From assembly GCA_030063045.1 (NCBI GenBank), contig JAQSEB010000115.1, positions 868,001-932,000 on the forward strand: a DNA stretch of 64,000 bases, in the 5' to 3' direction. The first letter of the stretch is position 1, and each line of letters starts with the position of its first letter. The translations under genes and the position numbers were made by a program. The notes below the pieces were generated by a model. The model ran no database searches. It was given only the letters and a program-made list of their open reading frames with translations, and was not told the origin of the DNA. Origin of the DNA: Pratylenchus scribneri. Lineage: Eukaryota > Nematoda > Chromadorea > Rhabditida > Pratylenchidae. Below are positions 44,703 to 56,710 of this stretch, piece after piece.

Positions 44703-45456
44703 TTATTCTTTGTTATTATTATTCATTGTTGTGTTGTTTTGGTGTTCTTTTCGCACAATTTTCTGATTTCGATTAAATTTGTCCGTATCACTGATTATTC
44801 CAGCCGCATAATATGTGTATTGAGAGTTCATTATATCACTAAAAATGTTCATTTTTAAGTGAATAAAATTGAATTTTAAACCTGTGATATTCTTTTTGAA
44901 ATTTTCTTCGTTTTTGATGAATTCGTAGAATTTCCTTCAAATCTTGATTTGTGATTAATTCTTCGCCGCCTAAAATTAATAATTTTTATTTAATTAATTA
45001 TATTAATTCATTCACCAGAATCTGCATCCGATTCTTCCAGCAATAAATCCAAAAGCCATTTCCTCTCCTCCCCAATTTCATTTGTATTATAAAGGGTGCT
45101 CTTCTCAATTGGTTGTTTTTCTCGATCTTCAGCCCAAATTTCTTCCACCGACAATAAATCCCTTTTCGCCTTCCCAGGAATATGTTTATTTTGCGTCGAT
45201 TGGCCGGATGGACACATTGACAATGTGCTTGGAATTCTTCATTAAATTAATTATAATAAATTAAATAATTAATAAAAAACTTGATTGGTTGATCAATTAG
45301 CCGTTTCAATTGATCACAAAATCGAGTCATATCCAACGCCCTTTCCAACTCCCGTAAATGGGCAGACGGCGCCGCTCGACGTTTTCTTCCATTATAAATT
45401 GGAGGAATATTTTGAATTTGACTAATATGCGGCGGTGGATGGCCAGGGTTCGACAT
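44703..45456 (-). CDS. Conserved-looking charged protein, not recognised
   Basis: Four exons in phase: 45456-45281, 45236-45016, 44969-44882 and 44838-44703 (206 aa). It starts MSNPGHPPPHISQIQNIPPI and YNGRKRRAAPSAHLRELERA, then AKRDLLSVEEIWAEDREKQP, ERKWLLDLLLEESD, a basic helix KEILRIHQKRRKFQKEYHSD, then QYTYYAAGIISDTDKFNRNQ and a Thr/Asn-rich end. No signal peptide or membrane span. The composition suggests a nuclear complex subunit; that is inference. It sits between riok-3 and dpm-3 with gaps of 232 and 159 bp, like a middle operon gene. Confidence 0.65.
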
Positions 45457-45688
45457 TTTATTTGGCTAAATAATTTATTCGAATATTAAAAATTAAAGTA
45501 GAATAAATAAAATAATAAATAAAAATTCAATAATTTATGAATTAAAAATGAATACAAATTAGCAACAAATTTTATCTCCTTTAAAAATTTCAAAAAACAA
45601 AAAAAGTTGTTTGTTTTTTGGCAGGTGCCATTCATTCATTAATAGTTGGATAATAAATATCAATTCAATTTATTCAATCAATATCAAT

Positions 45689-47898
45689 TCAATTATAAGG
45701 TCGGGAAGGTGAATCTTCTCTGCCCGTACTCTCTCGATGATAACGTTTTAATTCATAATTTGCCACATTCTTCTTCGCATCCCGAATATCCATATTTCGA
45801 TTTTCTCGCTCAAATGTTTCCACCTAAATTTACAACAATTTTAATTTATATTTCACAAAAATAACCCCAAACCTGGACATATAAATCCTTTTCCGGGTCA
45901 AATTCAATGCCGGTAATTTCGCCAAATATTTGATGTGCCGATGGGAGAGGGTCGCAACCAATTCGTCCGAAGAAGTCCAAAATGTTGATAATGTCCCGAT
46001 GCAAAAAGCGCAGAGAGGATGGATGCGATAAATCCATTGCCTGGGCCAAATCAATCACATAAACTTCGTTGGAATGGAAAAGCAAATTGAATTCACTCAA
46101 ATCGCCGTGCACCAAATGACATTCTTTGTAAATTCGATTCATTATCTGCAATTTGAATAAATTTAATTGAATAAATATTTAATGTGAATTTACCATTCGA
46201 ACTTGCTCAAAAACATCCATTTTCATTTCTTCGCTTTCCCATTGAATTTCACGTAATTTTGGTGCCGGCAAATTGTCCCCAATCATTGACATTAATAAAA
46301 TCTACATTTACATTTGGGTTTATTAAATGTTTTATTTATTTATTTTTTCGTTTACCTGTTTCTTCAATTTGATTGGCATTGGACATTTTATTTTGGCACG
46401 GCGAAGTCTGAAAAAAAAGAATAATTTTATCATTATTTTTTCCATTAAACCTTTGCAAATTGAGGAATTCTTTTTCTGCCCAGATTTTCATAACACGGCG
46501 TGGATTTTTAAACCGGAAGTCATTTTTAACATATTCAGCCCGGTTCTTGAATCCGGCCAATGATGTTTTGTAAACCTAAATAATATTAAAATATTTTAAT
46601 TTATTATTAAATTATTTTTTACTTTAATTGCAAAATGTTTTTGGCCATCAATTTTTGGAGGTGCTTTTCGATTTTCCGAACTTCCAGCTTTGTTTTCTGC
46701 TTCTTCCAATTTCATTTCTTCCATTTCCCTATCCATTTCTATTTCTTCATTGCCTTCTTCCTTTCCCGAATTTCCATCCGAAATTGCATGCAAAACGACG
46801 GATTCTTTCCCGGTTGCAATTATTCCTAAAAATTGAATATTTCATTTTTAACCAAAAATAATTAAACTTGCCTTCAATGCGATCAATTTCACCGCTGTTA
46901 ATCCATTTCAAGAGGACCAAACGTGCCTGAACATCGACGGATAATTCGCTGGTTGCCTTCTCTTCTTTGTCCTTCACTCGCATTTGCCTTTTACTTTCCA
47001 ATTTACCAAAAGTTCGCAATTCATTGAAAACACGTCTAAAAAGAAAAATAGAATGTTTCAATCTAAATTGAATATTACCGATTAATTCGATGCTCTTTTG
47101 TGCCAAGAACATCTCCAGTGGATAAAGCCAAAGGCAATTGCATGACTTTGTCGTTGTTTTTGCGCTCATCCAAATCTTGGTCATGTTTTGTAATAAAATT
47201 GCCATCTTCTTTTTGTAAAAATCCATATGGAGGAAAATCAAATTCTTGTTCATGTTTTTCTTTAATAAATTATTTTATTTAATTGATTTAATTTTAAATT
47301 AAACCATAAAGAAGATTGGTGGCAAATTCTCGCAATTCATCGTCGTCATAATCACTTCCACCATCTTCCTCCTCATCCGAACTTGCATCATCTTTTTCCT
47401 TTTCTTGTTGCATAAAACGAGCGGAATATGGTTCTGGCGCCAAAAATGCAGTTGCTTTTCCATTCGCAGCACGACTCTCTTCAAATTTCTGAAATTTTTG
47501 AATGATTTCTGTTCTAATCATCTAATAAAACCTGTCCCAATTCGAATTCGCGATCAAATTCTCTCTGCATTTTCAATGCCAGCAATTCATCAGCAGAACA
47601 ATCCGGGTCACGAGAAAGTTCAAGTGCCATGAGATAATCGCGCGAGCAATCCGGATCATCATTATTGACAAGAGAATGGTCAATACTAGTGAATTCAATG
47701 GCATCATGAGTTCTAATGTGTTCAAGTTCATTCTAAAAATTAATTTGTAATACAAAATGTATTAAGTTAAAACCTTACTTCATGTTCTTGTTCCTCCATT
47801 ATTTCGACAAATGACACAATCGGCTCATCTGACTGATCTTCTGCTGATGTTGCTGCCTTCTTTCCCCATGCCGATTTAGTTGGAATACCTTCTGCCAT
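45689..47898 (-). CDS. riok-3: RIO kinase 3
   Basis: Met at 47898 ([20 protein letters not shown]) begins a multi-exon gene ending at 45689. RIOK3-type N-terminus: [20 protein letters not shown], then an acidic loop ([20 protein letters not shown]) and [20 protein letters not shown]. Kinase parts: [20 protein letters not shown] with KESVVLHA (P-loop), [20 protein letters not shown] (Lys of IKVYK), [20 protein letters not shown], the catalytic loop [12 protein letters not shown] and metal site [11 protein letters not shown]. Catalytic Lys, Asp and Asn and the DLAQ Asp are all present. An acidic insertion ([20 protein letters not shown]) splits the kinase N-lobe. RIO3 kinases act in late 40S maturation. 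It is likely the first gene of an operon-like series ending in dpm-3. Confidence 0.9.
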
Positions 47899-48190
47899 AT
47901 TTTAATTAAACTAAGCTACCTATATCTGAAAATTAATTGTTAATTTTTATTCCTCTTTTTTTTCTAAATTAAGATGAAAAAACCTAATTTTTGCATAGGT
48001 ATTTAATAATTAAACTTGAAATTTGTTATTTCGAATTATAAATAAATTTTATTTAGAAAAGATTAAAATAATTAGCTAAGGTTGTTTTGTCACATTTAGC
48101 GTTAGCCTTTTTAGCAAGAAGAAAGCAAGCAATAAGCTAAGCATAAGCATTTTAGTTTTAGTTAGTGTTTGGCATACAGTAATAAAAAAA

Positions 48191-48391
48191 ATGAGTTTCG
48201 AAGCGAAATTGATACAGCATGATGCATCATATTATCGATTTTTGATTTCACAATTCCCAGCAACATCCGGCATGGCTTGCAGAGTCCCATTCCCACTTCC
48301 CAGTCCGTCCAAAACACATATCCACATTCACATATTCATTTATCATTTCGTATATCATCCATCACATATCAATCCAATCCATATCCAATAA
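48191..48391 (+). CDS. Uncertain short open frame upstream of the SerRS-like gene
   Basis: An ATG frame of 66 aa (MSFEAKLIQHDASYYRFLIS..) with His/Ile/Pro-rich tail, divergent from riok-3. No domain or splice partner. It could equally be 5' leader sequence. Confidence 0.2.
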   Translation: MSFEAKLIQHDASYYRFLISQFPATSGMACRVPFPLPSPSKTHIHIHIFIYHFVYHPSHINPIHIQ

Positions 48392-48658
48392 TTACACGTA
48401 ACACGTTCGTTACACCAATAATTAATCCAGAAAATGAGAAAAGTAAATTGTCCAATATTTTCAAGGAAAAGTTTAAAAGCTAGCTCAAATTCAGCTTTAT
48501 AAAATAAGTTCACTCAATATAAGTCTCATCTCTCATATTAGGAAATTAGTAGATTCCATTTTCATTTGTTCTTTCTTTTCTACTCTTTCCATATCATTTT
48601 ATAAAATTGTTCAATCAATATTAATTCCAAAATCATTATTAATAACTAGCCAAAATTT

Positions 48659-50057
48659 ATGCGTCATTTTGCTGCTCGATATGTTCGGCAATCCGTTAAT
48701 CAAATTACAAAAACAAAGGAGAATGTTTTAAATACTTCAACAACAAAAAATCTTTTAATTGACCCAATCTATGTGCTTGATCCATATTTGGATGTGCGGG
48801 ATAGATTTATAGAAGGTTTATAGTTTATTATTTTGTGTTTTTACGAAATAAATTTAATCCTTTCAGAAACCAAATTAAAACAAAATTTGTCTGCCCGAGG
48901 AATTTCCATTAACAATTTGTCAAAACTAAATACGGATTACATTAATTGGTGGAATGCTTTCGCAAAATTAAAATGCAACAAAGAAAATGTAAATTAAACT
49001 TCAAAACAATTAAATTTGCGAATTTTCAGGACAAACAATTAAATACTCAACATCGCCACGAACTTTTGGACAATTCCGAAGGATTGTTATCAGCCATTGC
49101 ATTGCCAAATGATTTAGAAGATGAACAAAATTCCAGCAATCAACGATTCAATGATCTTTTACTCAAAGACAAAATACAAATGGAAATGAACAAAATTCGG
49201 TACAATTATGAGATTAAATAATTAATTTTATTATTAACTTTAGAAAGAAAAAGAATGGCGCAAATTCTTCACTGCCATTGCAGCATCGTGCCCATCGTTC
49301 CTCAATTATTGAATTGGCCAGGAATTTTCTGAGCCCATGTCCAATTTTGGTTAGTTGCTCTTCGCTTGTTCGACCAGCAATCGTTCAATGTTGCAATATT
49401 GCATTGGAGAAATTTCCGGTGATAACTGATGGCCTTGATCCCCCAATGTGCTTAGTTGGTTTGTTTTTTCTATTTAACTTGTCAATTTTGAATTAATTTT
49501 AGGTGTTGATTTGCCCAGTTTCCTTCCATTAATTGTGAAAGGGCATTTTAATGAGAAAAATAATCAATGGCCAATGACATTGATGGCAAACGGCACAAGT
49601 TATTATTCTGACTCGGTTGATGGAAAATTTGCTCAAAATCGGTGCATAACTTTCCTCATTTTGGGACGTGAAGAATTGGAATGTATGAATCAATATCAAA
49701 AAATTGGCACATTTTTGACAAATTATTTGAATGAATTTAGCAGTGAAATTAATTTAGGTTTGCTTTTTAATTTTATAAATAAATATTAATAGTGAAATTT
49801 TAGTTGATATAAAACCATCAAAATTGCACTTTTATGAATGTTCAGCCATCGCATTACAAACAAATTTGGACGGAATCAACTTTGAATTGGCTCGATTCTC
49901 TAAAATTGGTATAAATTTGGAATTTCTTATTAAAATTGATATAATTTTTGCAGGTGAATATTTGTCAAAAAGAAGTCAAATTACGTTTGGAAACGCAGAA
50001 ACAAGCAAATATATGCAAATGGCATTTGTTAAATTGAATATAAATTTATTGACATAA
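48659..50057 (+). CDS. Divergent seryl-tRNA-synthetase-like protein, probably mitochondrial
   Basis: Seven exons in phase: 48659-48815, 48867-48988, 49030-49199, 49244-49458, 49503-49757, 49804-49908 and 49954-50057 (375 aa). The N-terminus (MRHFAARYVRQSVNQITKTK) is basic like a mitochondrial presequence. LDVRDRFIEETKLKQNLSAR with GISIN and LLSAIALPNDLEDEQ resemble the SerRS N-terminal helices and the ALPN..HP linker. The C-terminus FELARFSKIGEYLSKRSQIT recalls class II motif-3-region SerRS sequences. Class II motif 2/3 arginines are not evident, so it may be a catalytically reduced paralogue, like insect SLIMP. The assignment is tentative. Followed 187 bp later by a FUN14 gene on the same strand. 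Confidence 0.45.
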
Positions 50058-50244
50058 TTTTTAAATTCATTTCAATAAAATTTTCATTGCATAAATTTTT
50101 ACATTTTCATTTCATAATCATAATACAATAATATTTGGATTTGAAATATTCCAAAAATACATTTTAATAATTCATTTTTTATTTATTTTAATTGTTAATT
50201 TCAGTTCAATTAATCATCACCACTCAATATTCATATTTTGGGAA

Positions 50245-50831
50245 ATGGCAGGAAACATTCGATACCAACTCCAAGAGCCGCAATCACCAATGGAGCGCCT
50301 GATTGACACAATTAATCTGAAAATGCAGCCACCGCTTGTCCAAATCACGATTGGCGCCACGGGAGGAATGTTTGTTATTTATTTTAAATAAATTTTAAAT
50401 AATAAATTATTATTCAGATTCGCTGGCTATCTATTCGGGAAAACTAGCAAATTTGTTGCGGCACTCGCCGGCGCATCATTTCTGATTGTTCAGGTTTATT
50501 TTTATTTTTAAATCATTTTTAATAGTTTATTTCTTAGTTTTGCGACTCCCAGGGCTATATACAAATCAACAAGAAACTACTGACCGATGACTTGGGCCAT
50601 GCGAAGGAACGACTGATGAGCGTGATTGAGGAGACCATTGGGAATGAACATTCGTCGTTGGCAGCATTGGAAGCACCCGAAGGCACTGAATGGTTGGCAC
50701 CAGCTGGAGTTGGTTTTTTCATTAACCATTTTGGGAATTAAACAAATATTTTTTAGCTCAACAAATATGTTCCCGGACGCATAATCAGCGGATTCCTCGG
50801 TGGATTGCTCCTTGGCTTTGGCATATCCTAA
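50245..50831 (+). CDS. FUN14 domain protein (FUNDC1-like mitophagy receptor)
   Basis: Four exons in phase: 50245-50369, 50418-50493, 50538-50708 and 50757-50831 (149 aa). The FUN14 pattern is clear: LVQITIGATGGIFAGYLFGK, FVAALAGASFLIVQF, SQGYIQINKKLLTDD, and a final membrane segment ISGFLGGLLLGFGIS. FUN14 proteins sit in the mitochondrial outer membrane and FUNDC1 recruits LC3 for mitophagy. The N-terminus lacks the obvious YEVL-type LIR of human FUNDC1, so receptor activity is not shown here. C. elegans has fndc-1; orthology is likely but not proven. Confidence 0.85.
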
Positions 50832-51170
50832 ACAGAAATGAAGAAGACGACGATGAAGATGAAGGAAGGATGGCCGATCTCTGCCTAAAATCCCATCAAA
50901 TTCACTCATATATACACACACATATTCATTGTTTGACTTAAAATGACTTTGTTTGTTTCCCCCTTTTCAATGACTTTTGTTTTTTCAAACATATTCTGCT
51001 CACTTTTTCTTCAATTTGGATAAATAAATTCTATAAAATTTGAATTGTTTGCAATTTAAAATATTTATTCAAAAATAGGACAAATGATTGAATTCAACAA
51101 AATCCAAAAGAATTCAACAAAACCAAAAAAAAAGCAATATAATAACATCATTATGGATGTGTTCGATAAA

Positions 51171-52631
51171 TTAAGTCTCCATTGGGCATTCATCATCTTT
51201 GGTTGCTTTCTCTCTTGGAATATCGCCGAAGGAAGCCACGCCAATGTTCTCCAGTTTCTTCTCTTTAAGGACAGTGCTAAAATATTAAATTGAAAATAGT
51301 ATTAGGATATGGATTTTACCTTGTTCCCGACGACATTTTGTAATCTCCCTCAAGTTCAGTACGTTTGGCGAAAGACGGAACAAATGGGCCGTCAAGTCGC
51401 TTGCCTTCGGCCGTAATGGTCACCAAATTATACGTGTTTCTTTAATTAAATTAGTAAATTATTATATTTTTGTAAGCTAAAGACTCACCCAGACATATTG
51501 TCGCCATGCATTCCAGCTTCCAATGCTTTAATCACCATTTTGCGGCATTCTTCCTCCTAAAAATAAGTTCATTATTTGATTTTGAATTGAAATAAACTAA
51601 CAGTCATTTTTGGCTTAAAATTGTCTTCCATTTCGGCAATTGCTGCAAGGCTACCGGAACCATCGGCCGAGAAAGGCACACTGTAGCCACCTCCACTGGC
51701 GTGAACATTGAAAAGATGGGGGCCGGTTGCATCGACACCGCCGATCAGAAGATAAGCTCCGACGTAGCCTTGATACTGAAGAGAAATGATGAATTAATTG
51801 GGTTTGGTTTATGATTTAAACCTGGAAAAGATATTGACGAAGTCGACGATGGGCCATAATGACACGAGCCTTTTTCCCTTCATTGTTCAGTTCGAAGAGT
51901 TTGAGTTCGCCGGCGATCATATTTGTCACCTAAATTTGGGAGATATTTAATCTGGCGAAAAACATTGAAAATAGCGAAAAGATTCAATGGTTTAGCGGTT
52001 TGTCTCATCAGACCCGCAACCTTATATTCAAATCGATAGATCTCATGAAGATATGATTTGATCAAAAGTATATTAAACCTTTATTTGAACCGATTTTCGT
52101 TTTTGGTTCAAAATTATTTTAGCATTAGTTTTATCTTAACCAAAATCATTATCAAATGCGGCTCTCTTCGTGATCAATTTGAGTAGTTTTCGTGGTCCAG
52201 GACAAACCATTAAAACCATTATTTTTGCCATTTTTAATATTTCCATTTTAAATTTCCACAAACCTTCATTAAATCTGCCGCAGTTCCAGCGCCACCCGCA
52301 TAAATGCTGTCCGTGAGTCGATGAAGTTTCATGCTGTTCTTGTTCGCAACCAAATGACCAGCAGTCGAGCGGGAATCAGCGCCAATAATTACTCCATTCT
52401 TCAATTTTAATTAATTATTTCATTTAATATTTAATAAATAACCTGATAAACTGAGGCCACAATGGTTGTTCCGGTGCTTGTCATTTTGGGCACTAATCCG
52501 CTGGCACCAGCCTTTTTAACCATCGCATCCATTGCCATATTGCGTTCAACCCCGTCGAAATCGAATGCAGCCGGTCCACCGCCCAATGGCATATTCAGGA
52601 GATTTTTGTCAAGAGCAACCAAACGAGACAT
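51171..52631 (-). CDS. pbs-2: 20S proteasome subunit beta-2 (PSMB7 type)
   Basis: Seven exons right to left from Met 52631 to stop 51171. The propeptide ends ..KMTS before the mature TGTTIVASVYQ: the catalytic Thr-1 is in TGTTI. NGVIIGADSRSTAG, LHRLTDSIYAGGAGTAADL, RLRQYLFQYQGYVGAYLLIG and GVDATGPHLF match beta-2, the trypsin-like site. Gly-Ser-Gly-Ser (DGSGSLAA) is conserved. The C-terminal arm (TVLKEKKLENIGVASFGDI) is present. The intron between LMK and VTNMIAGEL (about 51931-52263) is 330 bp because it holds a MITE. It lies 240 bp downstream of rpn-10 on the same strand. Confidence 0.95.
51974..52230. mobile_element. Palindromic MITE (family P, copy 2) in a pbs-2 intron
   Basis: Terminal inverted repeats GATTCAATGGTTTAGCGGTT / (complement of) GGACAAACCATTAAAACC, with internal ATCGATAGATCTCATGAAG. 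The same family as 61350-61565 and 1-151. Confidence 0.65.
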
Positions 52632-52871
52632 TTTTATTTAAAATTTGATCGATATTTCACTAAAATTCGTTAAATAAAATATGGATTGGTACGCAATATT
52701 AAATATATTAAAAATGATGACAAAAACATTTTGATTAGCAAAAAATTAATAATTAAATATTTTATCATCATTTGAGTCATTAAATGGAAAAGAAAATAGA
52801 CACGCAAACAATTTCTGGTCAATGTGAAACATAATTAGTCATTGACACAATTTTCCTCTTTTTCTTTGCAA

Positions 52872-54428
52872 TTATTTGTCATCTTTTTGCTCTCCGCTGC
52901 CATCTTCCTCCTTTTTGACCGGCTTTTTCGTTCCTTTTGTTTCGGCACCGCTCGATGGTTGCTGCTGACCTTGTTGGTCGACTAATTGTTGCAATCTCGC
53001 CTAAAAATTTCAAAATTATTATTTAATAAATTAAAAAGAATAAACCGGATCATTGAGTAAATCGCCCACAGCATCGATTCCACTTTCTTCCGTTTCCATT
53101 GGAGTTGGCGCCGGTGTGCTCATTGCCATCGAAGGAGAGCGAGAACCACCGGCAATTGGCGGTGGACCTTGTTGAGCGTCTAATTCCAATAATATTATTC
53201 ACTATTTATTTTGCCGAAATAACCTTGCTGTCCGCCTTCTTGCATCATTGAAAGTCGAAGGGCATAGGCCATTTGTTCCTCCTCGGTCATTTCGGCAAAA
53301 TTGCTCGGCGGTTGAGTCGTTGTTGGGGTTGGAGGGCGAACGGCCGGAGTTGCGGCTGCTCCACCGGCAGGTGGATGGTCCACATCCATTGGTGCACCGC
53401 CACCACCCACAGCTGGTTGTTCTCCACCACCGCCTTGTTGTGGTTGTTGCTGACGAAGACGTTGTTCTTCCAGTGAAATTCGCAGAGCCTATGAAATATT
53501 TGGTCATTTTAAATTATTTATTTAAAACCAAACCATTGCCAATTCCGGATCATCCTCATCCATGCCAAAATCTCCTCCTGCGCCCATTCCGCCTCCTCCA
53601 TTCGCTACACCCTCACAAATTGGCGAATGAAGAAGAGCATCGTACAATTTTGTGTCACCGACCGGAACAACCAACAAATGTGAACCGCCATCATCACTTA
53701 ATTTTAATCAATAAATAAATGAATCAAATGTATTATTTTACTTTCCTGTCCCGTTGAGTGTGTTCACAAATTCGACAACAATTTGATTCTTTTCGGAGGT
53801 GGCTTCGCCGAACAAAACAAAATCCACATTCACTTTCTCCTTCTTTAATTTTTTGGCAAATTTCAAGAACTAAAAACATTAAATATTAACACAAAATTAA
53901 TCAAATAATTTATACCATATCTTTTTCTTCGACCAATTGGTCCAAAGGACTGCCAATAAAAATGATAACCCGTTGCTTGTGATTTTTGTTTTTTCGATGT
54001 TTGAGTGCCAAAAATGCAGTTTTTATGCCAGCAACAATTTGTGCAGTTCCCTAAAGAAGTTTATTAAACTAGAAAGATGATTTTTGAACAAACATTAATT
54101 TCCAAACTATGCAGGCGGACCATTAACTTTCGATCATCCGTAAGACATGAATTGAGCACTTCAACGCGGCTTAAAATTTTAATTTAAATATTACAAAATC
54201 AATCAATTACAAACTTTGCCAATGAGAGAAGGCCGACCGAATTTTCCGGGTTACTGCGTAATTTGTAATGAATCAATGCTCTCACAGCTTCTTGTTGACA
54301 ATTGAATCTTGTTGGAGGTAAATCGCCATTACGCATCCATTCAGAATTGTCAACACTGGAAAGAATTGAAAGTAATTAAATTAAACTCAATAAAAAATAT
54401 ACCAAATAATTGTGCTTTCTTGAGCCAT
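52872..54428 (-). CDS. rpn-10: 26S proteasome ubiquitin receptor Rpn10 (PSMD4)
   Basis: Multi-exon gene from Met 54428 to stop 52872. The VWA domain has [56 protein letters not shown] and [15 protein letters not shown]. Two ubiquitin-interacting motifs follow: [16 protein letters not shown] (UIM1) and [15 protein letters not shown] (UIM2), separated by a Pro/Thr/Gly-rich linker, then a Lys-rich tail. Rpn10 docks at the lid/base interface and binds ubiquitin chains. Immediately upstream of pbs-2 (240 bp, same strand), suggesting co-transcription of a core and a regulatory proteasome subunit. Confidence 0.95.
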
Positions 54429-54729
54429 TATTGAATATTTTTTGGATTTAATTTAATCAAATTAGAATCTAAAAACCAAAAGTAAAATCAAAACTTTAAT
54501 TTTAAATTAGCAATCGGATATCTATTCTATAATAAATGTTGATTCTTGATTGGTTGGATAATCATCCAATCTTTCCCACTTTTAAATCACATCATTAGAT
54601 CAAAAATGATTACAATTTTTAGGAAAATATTTCCTCCCCTCCCCCCATCCATTTCTATGGATGCATTATTATTGAAATACATAGACTCTCGCCAAACCAA
54701 TTTAAACACATAGATAGAAGTCGAAAATT
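54429..54729. other. Spacer between rpn-10 and inverted arm 2
   Basis: No supported gene. Confidence 0.6.
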
Positions 54730-54913
54730 TCGATAATAAAAATATGCAAATTGTAAAATAAATACAAGTAAAAATTTGTACACAAATTATTTTATCATTT
54801 ATTTTATACAAAGAACAATAGCAAAAATAGACAATAAATAAATACAATACAATACAATAGCATATATGGGGATATAGAAATAACAAAACATGATGAAGGG
54901 AAGAGGCTATGAT

Positions 54914-55902
54914 CTAGGAAGATCCCATGAAGCTGCAGGTACATGTTGCTCTATGTTTGGCATTGCATTTACACGGAGGATGTCTGCTCGCATTTGGTTG
55001 ACCATGCCAATCAGGTGACTCGAATGGTGGAGTGACATCGTTCCTTCTTCTGTGATCCTGTCGAGCCGGTGGATTGACTTCGTTCTCCTGTTGAGCCGGT
55101 GGATTGACTTCGTTCTCCTGTTGAGCCGGCGGATTGACTTCGTTCTCCTGTTGAGCCGGCGGATTGACTTCGTTCTTCTGATCCTGTTGAGCAATGCCGA
55201 CCTCTTGCGCCACCAAATTGGTTTGACTGAAATGATTAATTTAATTTGAAATTTCATAAAAGCTAATTGACTAACCTCTCAACTGTATGGGCGGTGCTAA
55301 CATCATCAAAATCGTCATCCTCCGCTGTTTGAGTGGTTTCGACTTCGCTCTTCTGTTCATCATCAGGTTTGACAAATTCTGCTCTTCCAAGCTGTGGACT
55401 AATATCATCGCGGCCTGTGCGTGTGGAAATCAAGTCTGCGGGAAAAAGGAAGATTATTTTTTGATTAAAGTGAACAAAAAAAAAACTGACCGGTTGGAAT
55501 CCCATAGCCAATTCTGGAACGGAATGAGTCCAACAATGACGATACTGGAGCGACAAGATCACTGTAGACATCAGACTGAAAATGAAAATATCTTAATGAA
55601 TTGATGTTTGACATTTTATTTCGTTACCTCTTCCTCGTCTTCATCCGAAAAATCCTCGTCATCGCTTGCTTCTTCTTCTTCGTTTTTGTCTTCTGGCTCC
55701 GCTCCTTCTTCCTTTGCTGCTTTCCGCTCATCCTCGTTTTCTTCTTCGGAACTGGAACTGGAACGGGTTGAGCTGCTGCTGCTGCTTGAACTTTCATCAT
55801 CAGAATTGTCGGGCGCCTTGGAAATCTGTATTTGAAAAAATTAAAAATTTGTTAAACACTAAATTAACATACCATTTGACGAAGAGAGTTGAAGGCGTTC
55901 AT
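54914..55902 (-). CDS. Acidic Ser-rich protein with four 10-aa repeats (duplicated gene, copy 2)
   Basis: Five exons with exactly the same lengths and phases as copy 1 except the last: 55902-55873, 55825-55628, 55575-55491, 55435-55276 and 55226-54914. Starts MNAFNSLRQM (Val to Ala against copy 1), has the same Ser/acidic region and SDVYSDLVAP segment, then four NEVNPPAQQE-type repeats (last ends ARQD), then HPPCKCNAKHRATCTCSFMG. The stop is displaced relative to copy 1 by a small change after CTCSF. Preserved splice sites and frame suggest both copies are under constraint or the duplication is recent. Function unknown. Confidence 0.75.
55055..55174 (-). repeat. Coding minisatellite, 4 x 30 bp
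   Basis: Four units orthologous to the seven in copy 1 (24074-24283). Confidence 0.95.
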
Positions 55903-56000
55903 GTTGTTGATTTGAAGAGCAAATAAGACGGGTTGAATGTTGATGGGAGCAGCAAGATTGAATATGGATGATTTGCTTTGCTGACTTCAAGATCCCCCGT

Positions 56001-56009
56001 CTTTTTATA
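56001..56009 (-). promoter_or_regulatory. TATA box of the duplicated gene, copy 2
   Basis: CTTTTTATA on +, reading TATAAAAAG on the minus strand, about 100 bp upstream of the ATG as in copy 1. Confidence 0.6.
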
Positions 56010-56105
56010 TTCGATCATTTAATGGGAGAGAATGGGAGACTGTAATTGTAAAAATGGCGTTTTGTTTTTCAGTACCGTAAATTATTGATTTTCTTAATTG
56101 ACCAT

Positions 56106-56710
56106 ACTCTACTTTTTTTCTCTCTGTACGCTGTGCTGTATTCAATATCTCCAAAATCCAGACCCCATTTTGTTGATTTTAAGTTTTTAAAAGTCTTTTT
56201 CTTTCTTTTAAACCTTTATTAAACTTTTCTTTATGCTAATAACTAATCTGAATTATGTTTTCTAATGAATTGTAACGGGGAATAACAAAATTCCTCAAAT
56301 TGAAAAGGACAAAAAAGATTATAAGCCTTTGTTACAATTACAATATTGTATGATGGATCCCATCAATCAATCAAGAATATAGTTGATATTGATATTCCAT
56401 GTTTTTGCTGCCTCTGTCGTCCTATTTCAGGTGCGCATGCCCACCCAATGCCACGTTTCAAATTGTGGATGTAGGGAGGAGTAGGCAAAATCATTTCTCG
56501 GCTTTTGGTAGGGGAAATAGGGAAAGAAAAAGCTGGACAAGCCCAAATCCTGGGCCATTTCTCAATTCTTTCTTGTTTTATTCCCGTCCTTCTTAACCAG
56601 TAAAAAAGCAGCTGAACCAACGGAATTAAAGAAAAGCAAGCATAAAACAACCAAAAAGACAGGAAGAAATATTTTTTGTTAACAAAAAATAGACCAACAA
56701 ATTCAACAAT
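56106..56710. other. Intergenic, no gene seen
   Basis: Divergent spacer between arm 2 (-) and the CCCH gene (+). Confidence 0.5.

Larger units (their letters stand above)
54730..56105 (-). repeat. Inverted gene duplication, arm 2
   Basis: Reverse complement of 23153-24625. About 97 bp shorter, mostly from three fewer 30-bp coding units. Confidence 0.85.
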
